DNA of 8,319 nt from BQJD01 sp965652415 (lineage in GTDB: Bacteria; Pseudomonadota; Gammaproteobacteria; Arenicellales; CAJQKF01): positions 1-8,319 of the forward strand of contig CBFGVH010000134.1 in the NCBI GenBank assembly GCA_965652415.1, given 5' to 3'. The translations under genes were made by a program, and so were the position numbers. The notes under the pieces were generated by a model. It was given only the letters and a program-made list of their open reading frames with translations, did not search any database and was not told the DNA's origin. This document shows positions 1-8,218 of the stretch, in pieces. Numbering within the stretch: the stretch's first letter is position 1; the number at the start of each line of letters is the position of its first letter.

Positions 1-7
1 GAAGTCC

Positions 8-1411
8 ATGTCCGCCCAGACCCTGTACGACAAACTCTGGACGAGCCACGTGGTGCGCGAAGATGACGACGGCACCGCGTTGCTCTATATCGACCGCCAC
101 CTCGTCCACGAGGTGACCTCGCCCCAGGCCTTCGACGGCCTGCGCGCGGCCGGCCGGCCGCTGTGGCGGCTCGCCTGCAACCTGGCGGTGGCCGACCACA
201 ACGTGCCGACCACCAGCCGCGAGGCCGGCATCGCCGACCCGGTGTCGCGCCTGCAGGTCGAAACCCTCGATGCCAACTGCCGCGAGTTCGGCCTGACCGA
301 GTTCGACATGCTCGACCCGCGCCAGGGCATCGTGCACGTGATCGGTCCCGAGCAAGGGGCCACGCTTCCCGGCATGACCGTGGTGTGCGGCGACTCCCAC
401 ACCTCGACCCACGGCGCACTCGGCGCGCTGGCCTTCGGCATCGGCACCTCCGACGTCGAGCACGTGATGGCAACCCAGTGCGTGCTGTTTCGCAAGGCGC
501 GGAACATGCGCATCACCATCGACGGCGTGCTGCCGGCGGGGGTGACCGGCAAGGATCTCGTGCTTGCCATCATCGGCCGCATCGGCACCGCCGGCGGCAC
601 CGGCTGCGCCATCGAGTTCGCCGGCGAGGCGGTGCGCGCCATGTCCATGGAGCAGCGCATGACCATGTGCAACATGGCCATCGAGGCCGGCGCGCGCTGC
701 GGCCTGGTAGCGGTGGACGACGTGACCATCGAGTACGTCAAGGGCCGTCCCTTCGCGCCGAAGGGCGAGCTGTGGGACATGGCGGTCGACAACTGGCGCA
801 CACTCGTGTCGGATCCCGACGCCGTGTTCGACCACGAGCTCGTCATCGACGCCTCGTCCCTCAAGCCCCAGGTCACCTGGGGCACCTCGCCGGAAATGGT
901 GGTGGCGGTCGACGGCACGGTGCCGGACCCGGACAGCATCGACGACCCGGCCCGCCGCGACGGCTACCGTCGCGCGCTCGCCTACATGGACCTCGCTCCC
1001 GGCACGGCCATTCGCGACATCGCCCCGGACAAGGTGTTCATCGGCTCGTGCACCAACAGTCGCATCGAGGACCTGCGGGCGGCGGCGGCGGTCGCGAAGG
1101 GGCAAAAGGTGGCCGACAACATCCGCCTCGCCATGGTGGTGCCTGGCTCCGGGCTGGTGAAGAAGCAGGCCGAGGAGGAGGGCCTCGACCGCATCTTCAC
1201 CGAGGCGGGCTTCCAGTGGCGCGAGCCCGGGTGCTCCATGTGCCTGGCGATGAACGCCGATCGGCTGGAACCCGGCGAGCGCTGCGCCTCGACGTCGAAC
1301 CGCAATTTCGAGGGGCGCCAGGGTTACGGCGGCCGCACCCACCTGGTGTCGCCGGCCATGGCGGCCGCGGCCGCGGTGCACGGGCATTTTGTCGATATCA
1401 CCGAGATCTGA
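8..1411 (+). CDS. leuC: 3-isopropylmalate dehydratase (isopropylmalate isomerase) large subunit LeuC
   Basis: LeuC pairs with LeuD to interconvert 2-isopropylmalate and 3-isopropylmalate in cytoplasmic leucine synthesis; it is an aconitase-family enzyme with a 4Fe-4S cluster. The 467-residue product is the usual length for bacterial LeuC and begins with the typical MSAQTLYDKLW. The three expected cluster cysteines are visible: C348 in GSCTNSRIEDL (346-356), and C409 and C412 in EPGCSMCLAMN (406-416). Other family motifs are VCGDSHTSTHGALGA (126-140), GTSDVEHVMATQ (146-157) and the C-terminal STSNRNFEGRQG (428-439). The ATG at 8 fits the family N-terminus; only seven bases precede it in the window, so its ribosome binding site and promoter cannot be judged. 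leuD follows after 10 bases, so the subunits are almost certainly co-transcribed. No key residue is missing. Identification is very secure. Confidence 0.98.
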   Translation: MSAQTLYDKLWTSHVVREDDDGTALLYIDRHLVHEVTSPQAFDGLRAAGRPLWRLACNLAVADHNVPTTSREAGIADPVSRLQVETLDANCREFGLTEFDMLDPRQGIVHVIGPEQGATLPGMTVVCGDSHTSTHGALGALAFGIGTSDVEHVMATQCVLFRKARNMRITIDGVLPAGVTGKDLVLAIIGRIGTAGGTGCAIEFAGEAVRAMSMEQRMTMCNMAIEAGARCGLVAVDDVTIEYVKGRPFAPKGELWDMAVDNWRTLVSDPDAVFDHELVIDASSLKPQVTWGTSPEMVVAVDGTVPDPDSIDDPARRDGYRRALAYMDLAPGTAIRDIAPDKVFIGSCTNSRIEDLRAAAAVAKGQKVADNIRLAMVVPGSGLVKKQAEEEGLDRIFTEAGFQWREPGCSMCLAMNADRLEPGERCASTSNRNFEGRQGYGGRTHLVSPAMAAAAAVHGHFVDITEI

Positions 1412-1412
1412 C

Positions 1413-1416
1413 GGAG
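1413..1416 (+). promoter_or_regulatory. Ribosome binding site deciding the leuD start
   Basis: GGAG lies five bases before the ATG at 1422, just after the leuC stop (1409-1411). It supports ATG 1422 over the in-frame upstream TTG at 1389, which would add 11 residues and overlap the leuC end without a comparable site. Confidence 0.7.
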
Positions 1417-1421
1417 TCATC

Positions 1422-2072
1422 ATGCAACCGCTGGTCACCGTAACGGGCGTGGTCGCACCGCTCGACCGCTCCAACGTCGATACCGACGCCATCATTCCCA
1501 AGCAGTACCTGAAGTCGATTCACAAGTTCGGCTTCGGCGACAACCTGTTCGACGCCTGGCGCTACCTCGACAGCGGCGAGCCGGGCCAGGATCATTCGAA
1601 GCGACCGAAGAACCCCGACTTCGTCCTCAACCGGCCGCGCTACGCCGACGCGACGATCCTGCTGGCGCGCGCCAACTTCGGCTGCGGCTCGTCGCGCGAG
1701 CACGCCGCGTGGGCGTTTCGCGACTACGGCATCCGCGTCATCATCGCGCCGTCGTTCGCCGACATCTTCTACGGCAACGCGCTGAAGAACGGGCTGTTGC
1801 CGGTGGTGCTCGACGAACCGGTGGTCGACCACCTGTTCAGCGAGGTCGAGGCGAACGAAGGGTACTCTCTCACGGTCGACCTGCCGGCGCAGACCGTCAC
1901 CGAGCCGGGCGGCGCCGGCCACGGCTTCGCCATCGACCCGTATCGCAAGCACTGCCTGGTCAACGGACTCGACGACATCGGCATCACCCTGCAGCACGCC
2001 GGGGAAATCAGCGCCTACGAGAAGCGGCGCGCCGCCGAGGCGCCGTGGCTGTTCCAGGACCTCGCGCGATAG
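1422..2072 (+). CDS. leuD: 3-isopropylmalate dehydratase (isopropylmalate isomerase) small subunit LeuD
   Basis: LeuD is the swivel-domain subunit that completes the LeuC active site and helps bind the isopropylmalate substrate. From ATG 1422 the product is 216 residues, close to proteobacterial LeuD (about 200-215). The N-terminal stretch LDRSNVDTDAIIPKQYLK (14-31) and the signature ARANFGCGSSREHAAWAF (82-99) are intact. They are followed by IIAPSFADIFYGNALKNGLLP (107-127), also diagnostic. The upstream TTG at 1389 extends the frame, but MQPLVTVTGVVAPLDRSNVDTD is the family-like N-terminus and has a GGAG site five bases before it. The gene sits 10 bases after leuC and 18 before leuB, consistent with a single operon. 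It lacks the Fe-S cysteines because these belong to LeuC. No alternative identity is plausible. Confidence 0.98.
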   Translation: MQPLVTVTGVVAPLDRSNVDTDAIIPKQYLKSIHKFGFGDNLFDAWRYLDSGEPGQDHSKRPKNPDFVLNRPRYADATILLARANFGCGSSREHAAWAFRDYGIRVIIAPSFADIFYGNALKNGLLPVVLDEPVVDHLFSEVEANEGYSLTVDLPAQTVTEPGGAGHGFAIDPYRKHCLVNGLDDIGITLQHAGEISAYEKRRAAEAPWLFQDLAR

Positions 2073-2090
2073 TCGCAACGGGTATCGTTC

Positions 2091-3176
2091 ATGCACAGGA
2101 TCCTCATCCTCCCCGGGGATGGCATCGGACCCGAGGTCACCCGGGTCGCGCGCGACGTGCTGAATACATTCGCCGATCGGGGCGAACTCGATATTTCCAT
2201 CGACGAGGGCCTCATCGGCGGCGCCTCCATCGACGCCCACGGCGTGCCGCTGACTGACGACGTCGTGACGCGGGCCCGGGCGGCGGACGCGGTGCTGCTC
2301 GGCGCCGTCGGCGGTCCGAAGTGGGAGTCGCTCGAGCGCGACCTGCGTCCCGAGCGCGGGTTGCTCAGGATTCGCGCCGAGCTGGGCCTGTTCGCCAACC
2401 TGCGCCCGGCCATCCTCTATCCGCAGCTCGCCGGCGCCTCGTCGCTGCGTTCCGAACTCGTTGCCGGGCTCGACCTGATGATCGTGCGCGAGCTCACCGG
2501 CGGCATTTATTTCGGCAAGCCGCGCGGGATCGAGACCGGCGAGGACGGCGAGCGGCGCGGCTTCAACACCCTCGTCTACAGCGAGTCGGAAATCCGGCGC
2601 ATCGCCCGCGTGGCGTTCGACGTCGCCATGCGGCGCGACCGCCGGGTGGTATCGGTGGACAAGGCCAACGTGCTGGAGTCGAGCGAGCTGTGGCGCGAGG
2701 TGATGGAGGCGACCGCGCGCGACTACCCGGAGGTGGCGCTGTCGCACATGTATGTCGACAACGCCGCCATGCAGCTGGTTCGCGCGCCTAAGCAGTTCGA
2801 CGTCGTCGTCACCGGCAACCTTTTCGGCGACATTCTCTCCGACGCCGCCGCCATGCTGACCGGCTCCATCGGCATGTTGCCGTCGGCATCGCTCAACGCC
2901 GAGGCGCGCGGCCTGTACGAGCCGATCCACGGATCCGCACCCGATATCGCGGGACAGGATCGCGCCAACCCGATGGCCGCCGTGCTCTCGGTGTCCATGA
3001 TGCTCAGGCACAGCATCGGCCGCGGAGATCTTGCGGATCGCGTCGACGCGGCCGTGGCCCGCGTACTGGACGAGGGATTGCGCACCGCCGACATCGCCGC
3101 CGCCGGGGAGGCCGTGGCGGGAACACGGGAAATCGGCCGCCGCCTGGTCGATATCCTGCGCTCGTTGGCGTCCTGA
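2091..3176 (+). CDS. leuB: 3-isopropylmalate dehydrogenase LeuB
   Basis: LeuB oxidatively decarboxylates 3-isopropylmalate to 2-oxoisocaproate with NAD+ and a divalent metal, the step after LeuCD. The 361-residue product is full length. The N-terminal ILPGDGIGPEV (6-16), GPKWESL (75-81) and the substrate-binding arginine region RPERGLLRIRAELGLFANLRP (86-106) are present. Expected catalytic residues are Y140 in ELTGGIYFGKPRG and K191 in VDKANVLES. Metal ligands are D223 in YVDNAAMQLV and D247/D251 in NLFGDILSDAAAML. EPIHGSAPDIAG (277-288) contains the aspartate (D285) that in this family favours NAD over NADP, separating it from isocitrate dehydrogenase. The ribosome site is weak (GGG at 2080-2082, eight bases before ATG), so translation may depend on coupling with leuD. 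In many relatives asd follows directly; here a non-coding stretch follows. Confidence 0.98.
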   Translation: MHRILILPGDGIGPEVTRVARDVLNTFADRGELDISIDEGLIGGASIDAHGVPLTDDVVTRARAADAVLLGAVGGPKWESLERDLRPERGLLRIRAELGLFANLRPAILYPQLAGASSLRSELVAGLDLMIVRELTGGIYFGKPRGIETGEDGERRGFNTLVYSESEIRRIARVAFDVAMRRDRRVVSVDKANVLESSELWREVMEATARDYPEVALSHMYVDNAAMQLVRAPKQFDVVVTGNLFGDILSDAAAMLTGSIGMLPSASLNAEARGLYEPIHGSAPDIAGQDRANPMAAVLSVSMMLRHSIGRGDLADRVDAAVARVLDEGLRTADIAAAGEAVAGTREIGRRLVDILRSLAS

Positions 3177-3192
3177 CGGGTCCGTGTCGTCA
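3174..3192 (+). terminator. Possible weak hairpin at the leu operon end
   Basis: TGACG (3174-3178, including the leuB stop) and CGTCA (3188-3192) form a perfect five-base inverted repeat around a nine-base loop. The following GTCGTTATTGCCTTTG is moderately T-rich but has no true T-run. This may be a weak intrinsic terminator or chance; Rho-dependent termination is equally possible. Confidence 0.22.
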
Positions 3193-3229
3193 GTCGTTAT
3201 TGCCTTTGTCTATGAAATTCCTCGATTTA

Positions 3230-3258
3230 TTGACAAACGGCAAACAACCCGATTGAAT
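3230..3258 (+). promoter_or_regulatory. Sigma70-type promoter candidate upstream of fimV
   Basis: A perfect -35 box TTGACA (3230-3235) is followed by a 17-base spacer and TTGAAT (3253-3258), matching four of six positions of TATAAT. It lies in the most AT-rich part of an otherwise GC-rich window. The start point would be near 3265, giving a leader of about 325 bases before fimV, which is long. It most likely drives fimV; a small RNA cannot be excluded. Confidence 0.6.
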
Positions 3259-3282
3259 AGACTGAATTGGCGATAGCCGGAA

Positions 3283-3308
3283 GGGTTTCGTACGCGTCCG
3301 AAAATCCC
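3283..3308 (+). repeat. Hairpin in the predicted long fimV leader
   Basis: TTTCG (3286-3290) pairs with CGAAA (3299-3303) around the loop TACGCGTC. GGG (3283-3285) and CCC (3306-3308) extend the stem across a two-base bulge. It lies about 20 bases after the predicted start of the upstream promoter. There is no T-run after it, so it is not an obvious terminator. Confidence 0.3.
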
Positions 3309-3470
3309 GCCGCCTATCGACTGTTTCGCGACACAACCGGGTGACGTTCGACGATCGAGATGATTCTGGGATCGAAGTGTCGGCCAGCGATTCGCCGGAT
3401 GTCGGGGCCCGCGGGCGCTGCGGCAGGCTGCACAGGCGGTCATTCACCGCGCCAACGGCCGCGGCGCGCT

Positions 3471-3476
3471 TATAAT
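3471..3476 (+). promoter_or_regulatory. Perfect -10 box (TATAAT) proximal to fimV
   Basis: TATAAT at 3471-3476 within CGCTTATAATCGGTCG is a perfect -10 hexamer in GC-rich surroundings. No good -35 lies 16-18 bases upstream (the sequence there is CCGCGCCA) and there is no TG extension, so it would need an activator or be weak. The start would fall near 3483, leaving a leader of about 107 bases to fimV. Confidence 0.45.
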
Positions 3477-3484
3477 CGGTCGAC

Positions 3485-3496
3485 GGGAGGACTCCC
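3485..3496 (+). repeat. Short inverted repeat GGGAG-GA-CTCCC after the -10 box
   Basis: A perfect five-base inverted repeat with a two-base centre starts about nine bases after TATAAT, so it would lie at the extreme 5' end of a transcript from that promoter or overlap its start site. It could be an operator half-pair or a 5' stabilising stem. It also contains GGGAGG, a strong ribosome-binding-like sequence, but no suitable start codon follows at normal distance. Confidence 0.3.
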
Positions 3497-3589
3497 AACG
3501 CCTTCGTACGGCGGCGGCGTCATGCTTCGCGCCGTTCAACATCTGTTCCGATCGCCACCAACCAACGCCACCTGCGGAAATACCTGCCC

Positions 3590-6016
3590 GTGAAAATACT
3601 CGGAACTTTCCTGTTGCTGGCGAGCCTCGTGGTCACGACCAACGTGCACGCCGTCGGTCTCGGGAAGATGCGGATCCTGTCGGCGCTCGACCAGCCGCTC
3701 GAGGCCGAGATCGAACTGCTGTCGACCACGGCGGCCGAGTTGAATACTCACGAGGTCGGGTTGGCCTCGCGCTCGGACTTCACCCGGGCCGGTGTGGAGT
3801 ACAAGCCGGTACTCCAGGACATCCAGTTCGAAACCCTGGTCCGCGACAACGGTGAGGTGTATGTCCGGTTGACCACCGACAACCCGGTGACAGACCCGTT
3901 TCTGCACGTGCTGGTTGCGTTCGAGTGGTTCGGGGGCCGGCTGATTCGCGAGTACACCGCGCTGCTCGATCCGCCGTTGTATGCCCAGGGCCGCCCGGCC
4001 TCGGTGAGCAGTCCGCGCATCGTCGGTGAAGCGCCGCGCCCCGCGGCTTCGGGCCGGGTGGAGCAGGTAACCGGCGGCGCACCGTCGCCGGAGCGCCCCG
4101 CGCCGCGGCCCGTGGCGGATGGTCAGCTCTATGGCCCGATAGCGCGCGGGGAGACGCTTTCCGACATCGTCTCGCGCTTGGACCTGCCGCCCGGGGTCGA
4201 CGAATTCCAGGCGATGATCGCGATGCTGCAGCGAAATCCGGAAGCGTTCATTTTCGGCAACATCAACCTCGTCAAGGAAGGTTCGACCGTCGTGCTGCCG
4301 ACGGCCCAGGAGATGGCCTCGATCTCCAGGGTCATGGCGAGTGCCGAGTACACCAAGCACCTGAACAGTTGGCTCGCCTATCGCGGCCGAGTCGCCGGCG
4401 CCCAACTCGCCGGCACGACGGGCGCGCGTCCCACGCCGCTGCCCCGGGCTCAGGGCGAAACCGCGCCGACGCCGCTCGCCGAGGCCGGCCAGGAGGCCGG
4501 CGCGGGGGTTTCCTCCGGCCTGTCCGAGGATGTGCTTCGAATCATCGGTGCCGGCGAAGACTCGTCTGCTGCCGCCGGGACCGCCGCGGGCGGCGACAGC
4601 GACGAAGTCGGCGAGCTGAGATCGCAGCTCGCGATGATGGAAGAGTCGTTGTTGTCCACGGAACTGGAGAACCGCGAACTGCGCGAACGGCTCGCCGCGC
4701 TCGAAGAGCAGATCCGGGAGACGAACCGTTTGCTCCGTGTGCAGAACGCCGGGCTTGCCATGGCCGAGCAGGAGGCGGCGAGCGCCGGCGGCGAGCCGGC
4801 CGCGGCCGGCTCGACCCCGGATTCGGGCGAATCGGCCGAGGCAACCACCGCCGCCGACGGTTCGGCCTCACAGGTGCGGGTGACGAGTTCGGATTCCATG
4901 TTCGCCTCGCTCAGGAACCTCGCCCAGGGCGACCTTCTCTGGCAGTTGCTGCTCGCCCTGGCCGGCATCGTGCTTCTGATCGGTCTCATCGTCGCCGTTC
5001 GGCGGCGCCGTTCCTATGCCGAGTTCGAGGAGACCATGACCACCGGCGGCAGCTACGACCTGAGGACGCAGTCGACCGCCTACAGCAACGTGGCGCCGGT
5101 GGACTCGACCCAGCACACGCGCACGTCGCAGCGCGGCGACAGCCAGCAAAGCGGCGGCAGCCTGCTGCAGTCGTCGTTCATGACGGAAATGGGTGCTCCA
5201 GGGATGGGCACCATGCAGACGGACGAAGTCGACCCGGTGGCCGAGGCCGAGGTCTACATGGCGTACGGACGCGACCAGCAGGCCATGGAGGTGTTGCAGG
5301 AGGCCATACGCCGCGATCCTTCGCGCAGCGAGCTGAAGATCAAGCTGCTCGAGGTCTATCAGAAGCGCAAGGATGTGCGCGCCTTCGAGTCGCTCGCCGA
5401 GGAGCTGTACCCGGTGATCGGCAAGGACCCGAACCGCTGGTCGCGGGTAACGGAGATGGGGCGCCGGGTGGCGCCGCGTCATCCCCTGTTCGCGGCTGCG
5501 CCGGGCGGATACAGCACCGCAGCGGACAGCGCCATGGCGACCGGCCATGCCCGCGACGCGGTCGACCGGGACACGGGCGGCCTCGACCTCATCAGCGCGC
5601 CGTTCACCCGGCCCGAGCCCCCGGCTCCGGGTCGACGCGAAGCCGGCGCCGATTCGGGCCCCCTGGACCTCGAGTCCGCGGGCGCGAACTTCGAACTCGA
5701 CGAGACGCTGCCGGGGCGGACCGCGGACGTCCGGGGTGACGGCGGCGGCAGCGAGTCGGAGCCCATCGACCTGCCGTACGACATCCGCGTACAGGGAACG
5801 CCCGTATCGTCGGCCGACGCGCCGGCGGAGCTGGACCGCGGCACTTCAGAGATGGACGACTTCAAGGCCAGCGAGATCGCGACCAAGCTGGATCTCGCCC
5901 GCGCCTACCTCGAGATGGGCGACAAGGACGCCGCGCGCGGATTCATCGACGAAGTGCTCAAGGAAGGCAACGAGGCCCAGCGCAAACAGGCTTCGGATCT
6001 GGCCGCGGGCATCTGA
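3590..6016 (+). CDS. fimV: FimV family polar hub protein (LysM/TPR, peptidoglycan-associated inner-membrane protein)
   Basis: FimV (HubP in Vibrio) is an inner-membrane protein at the cell pole. It is known to support type IV pilus assembly and twitching and to recruit polar partners. The 808-residue product has the full plan. Residues 1-21 look like a signal peptide (cleavage likely after NVHA). GLGKMRILSALDQPLEAEIEL (23-43) opens the conserved FimV N-terminal domain (to about 127). YGPIARGETLSDIV to KEGSTVVLP (181-237) is the LysM-type domain. Residues 338-395 form a coiled coil, 449-470 a single membrane span followed by RRRR, and 547-607 TPR-like helices. An acidic, low-complexity linker follows, and DDFKASEIATKLDLARAYLEMGD (756-778) begins the FimV C-terminal domain. 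The start is GTG, chosen because it gives the signal peptide; GGAA (3576-3579) lies ten bases upstream. It is somewhat shorter than the roughly 920-residue Pseudomonas protein. Two promoter candidates lie upstream. Confidence 0.95.
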   Translation: MKILGTFLLLASLVVTTNVHAVGLGKMRILSALDQPLEAEIELLSTTAAELNTHEVGLASRSDFTRAGVEYKPVLQDIQFETLVRDNGEVYVRLTTDNPVTDPFLHVLVAFEWFGGRLIREYTALLDPPLYAQGRPASVSSPRIVGEAPRPAASGRVEQVTGGAPSPERPAPRPVADGQLYGPIARGETLSDIVSRLDLPPGVDEFQAMIAMLQRNPEAFIFGNINLVKEGSTVVLPTAQEMASISRVMASAEYTKHLNSWLAYRGRVAGAQLAGTTGARPTPLPRAQGETAPTPLAEAGQEAGAGVSSGLSEDVLRIIGAGEDSSAAAGTAAGGDSDEVGELRSQLAMMEESLLSTELENRELRERLAALEEQIRETNRLLRVQNAGLAMAEQEAASAGGEPAAAGSTPDSGESAEATTAADGSASQVRVTSSDSMFASLRNLAQGDLLWQLLLALAGIVLLIGLIVAVRRRRSYAEFEETMTTGGSYDLRTQSTAYSNVAPVDSTQHTRTSQRGDSQQSGGSLLQSSFMTEMGAPGMGTMQTDEVDPVAEAEVYMAYGRDQQAMEVLQEAIRRDPSRSELKIKLLEVYQKRKDVRAFESLAEELYPVIGKDPNRWSRVTEMGRRVAPRHPLFAAAPGGYSTAADSAMATGHARDAVDRDTGGLDLISAPFTRPEPPAPGRREAGADSGPLDLESAGANFELDETLPGRTADVRGDGGGSESEPIDLPYDIRVQGTPVSSADAPAELDRGTSEMDDFKASEIATKLDLARAYLEMGDKDAARGFIDEVLKEGNEAQRKQASDLAAGI

Positions 6017-6030
6017 GCGGCTGCGGCCGG
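5999..6030. terminator. GC-rich hairpin at the fimV end, possible convergent terminator
   Basis: CTGGCCGC (5999-6006) pairs with GCGGCCGG (6023-6030): eight pairs, one of them G-U, around a 16-base loop that contains the fimV stop. Neither side has a T-run, so it is not a canonical intrinsic terminator. It is the strongest stem I see near the 58-base gap between the convergent fimV and trpA. Confidence 0.25.
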
Positions 6031-6074
6031 GGCGTGGCGGCGAGTACCGCGGGGCGATTCGGCCGTCGGTCGGA

Positions 6075-6907
6075 TCAGCGGGTACGCAGCCCGGCAGCCA
6101 GTGAATCGACGAAGCCGCTCACCTTCTCCACGAGGTCGCCCGAGGGCCGACCGTTGTCATCGAGGCTGCCGGCAACGAGGTTGACCACCGCCGATCCCAC
6201 CACCACGGCATCGGCCACGGCGCCGACCTCGGCGACCTGTTCGGGCGTGCGGATCCCGAAACCGACTGCCACCGGCAACTTCGTGTGCCGTTTCAGTCGC
6301 GCCACCGCGCGGCCGATCTCCTCGCCGGCGGCGGAGCGGGTCCCGGTGACACCCAGAACGGAAACGTAGTAGACGAAGCCGCTCGTGTTGGTGAGCACCT
6401 TGGGCAGGCGCGCGTCGTCGGTGGTCGGGGTGGCAAGCCTGATCCAGTGGATGCCGCGCGCCATGGCCGGGTGACACAACTCGTCGTCCTCCTCGGCGGG
6501 CAGGTCGACGATGATCAGCCCGTCGACGCCGGCCTCGACGGCTTCGTCGAGAAACGCCTCGGGTCCGAAGTGGTAGATGGGGTTGTAGTAGCCCATCAGT
6601 ATGATCGGTGTCGTGTCGTCGCCGCGGCGGTAGTCGCGCACCTGGGCGAGGGTCTTGCGCAGCGTCATCCCCGACGCCAGCGCGCGCTGGCTCGCGGCCT
6701 GGATGGCGGGCCCGTCGGCCATGGGGTCGGAGAACGGCATGCCGAGCTCGATGATGTCGGCCCCGGCCGCGGCCAGCGAACTGAATACGCGGTAGCCGGT
6801 ATCCGGATCAGGGTCGCCGGCTGTGACGAACGTGACCAGGCCCGCGCGTCCCGCCTCACGCAGTTCGGCGAAGCGGCGCTCGAGCCGCGTGGGCGTGGCG
6901 GCGGCGC

Positions 6908-6911
<4 letters not shown>
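6075..6911 (-). CDS. trpA: Tryptophan synthase alpha subunit
   Basis: TrpA cleaves indole-3-glycerol phosphate to glyceraldehyde-3-phosphate and indole, which is channelled to TrpB in the alpha2-beta2 complex in the cytoplasm. The 278-residue TIM barrel is near the usual 265-280. The signature IIELGMPFSDPMADGPAIQ (53-71) carries both catalytic acids, E55 and D66 (E. coli E49 and D60). Mobile loop 6 is VSVLGVTGTRS (183-193), and the phosphate site is seen in VGFGIRTPEQV (216-226) and VVVGSAVV (236-243). Its ATG overlaps the trpB stop in ATGA (6911-6908). A strong GGGAG site lies seven bases upstream, inside the last trpB codons (6923-6919), indicating coupled translation. It converges on fimV with a 58-base gap. 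No defect is visible. Confidence 0.98.
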
Positions 6912-8119
<1,208 letters not shown>

Positions 8120-8141
8120 GGAAATACTCGATCAAGGGTAT

Positions 8142-8156
8142 GGCCCGGGGCGGGCC
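8142..8156. repeat. Strong hairpin in the trpB leader
   Basis: GGCCCG (8142-8147), loop GGG, CGGGCC (8151-8156) is a perfect six-pair all-GC stem, 22 bases before the trpB ATG on the minus strand. There is no T-run after it in the trpB direction. It may affect ribosome access or be compositional chance in a GC-rich leader. Confidence 0.35.
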
Positions 8157-8172
8157 CGGTTGCCGGCGCGGG

Positions 8173-8185
8173 CGACGGGTCGTCG
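8173..8185. repeat. Second hairpin in the trpB leader
   Basis: CGACG (8173-8177), loop GGT, CGTCG (8181-8185) is a perfect five-pair stem located 16 bases from the first hairpin. I see no trp leader peptide with tandem Trp codons nearby, so classical attenuation is not supported. Confidence 0.3.
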
Positions 8186-8212
8186 TGGGAACGCCCGGGC
8201 AGGCGAATCGTT

Positions 8213-8218
8213 TACAAT
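8213..8218 (+). promoter_or_regulatory. TACAAT -10-like box facing rightwards
   Basis: TACAAT within CGTTTACAATCGGCCG matches 13 of 16 bases of the TATAAT context at 3467-3482. It suggests a promoter for a plus-strand gene beginning near or beyond the window edge, divergent from trpB. No clear -35 is present. The sequence after it (8225-8319) shows no start I can defend: GTG 8251 and ATG 8285 open frames to the edge, but neither translation is recognisable. Confidence 0.35.

Larger units (their letters stand above)
3177..3589. other. 413-base non-coding region between leuB and fimV
   Basis: I find no credible gene here on either strand. About 3190-3275 is clearly more AT-rich than its surroundings and holds a promoter candidate; the rest returns to high GC. 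Short open frames are Arg/Pro-rich, lack good ribosome sites and match nothing I recognise. The region holds two promoter candidates and two hairpins, listed separately. In many related bacteria asd (aspartate-semialdehyde dehydrogenase) occupies this interval; no asd-like translation is visible. Confidence 0.8.

Noticed and set aside
1389..1421. Upstream TTG start for leuD
   Set aside because: It overlaps the leuC end, has no good ribosome site, and adds residues not typical of the family; ATG 1422 has GGAG at good spacing.
1398..3011. 537-codon minus-strand open frame opposite leuD and leuB
   Set aside because: It lies wholly antisense to two certain genes, is Arg/Val/Asp/His-rich like a GC-driven mirror frame, and resembles no family.
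3360..3593. 77-codon plus-strand frame whose stop overlaps the fimV GTG in a GTGA
   Set aside because: The overlap looks like translational coupling, but the start has no spaced ribosome site, the product is Arg/Pro/Gly-rich without recognisable features, and the frame contains the TATAAT promoter candidate.
3522..3593. Possible 23-residue leader peptide (ATG 3522) before fimV
   Set aside because: The only strong ribosome-like sequence (GGGAGG, 3485-3490) is over 30 bases away, and the peptide has no regulatory codon pattern.
3536..4405. 289-codon antisense frame over the fimV 5' half
   Set aside because: It is a mirror frame of a gene with a clear signal peptide and domain order; composition is Arg/Gly/His-rich and no motif is visible.
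4369..5739. 456-codon plus-strand frame inside fimV
   Set aside because: Extremely Arg-rich out-of-frame reading of GC-rich codons; fimV continues unbroken in its own frame.
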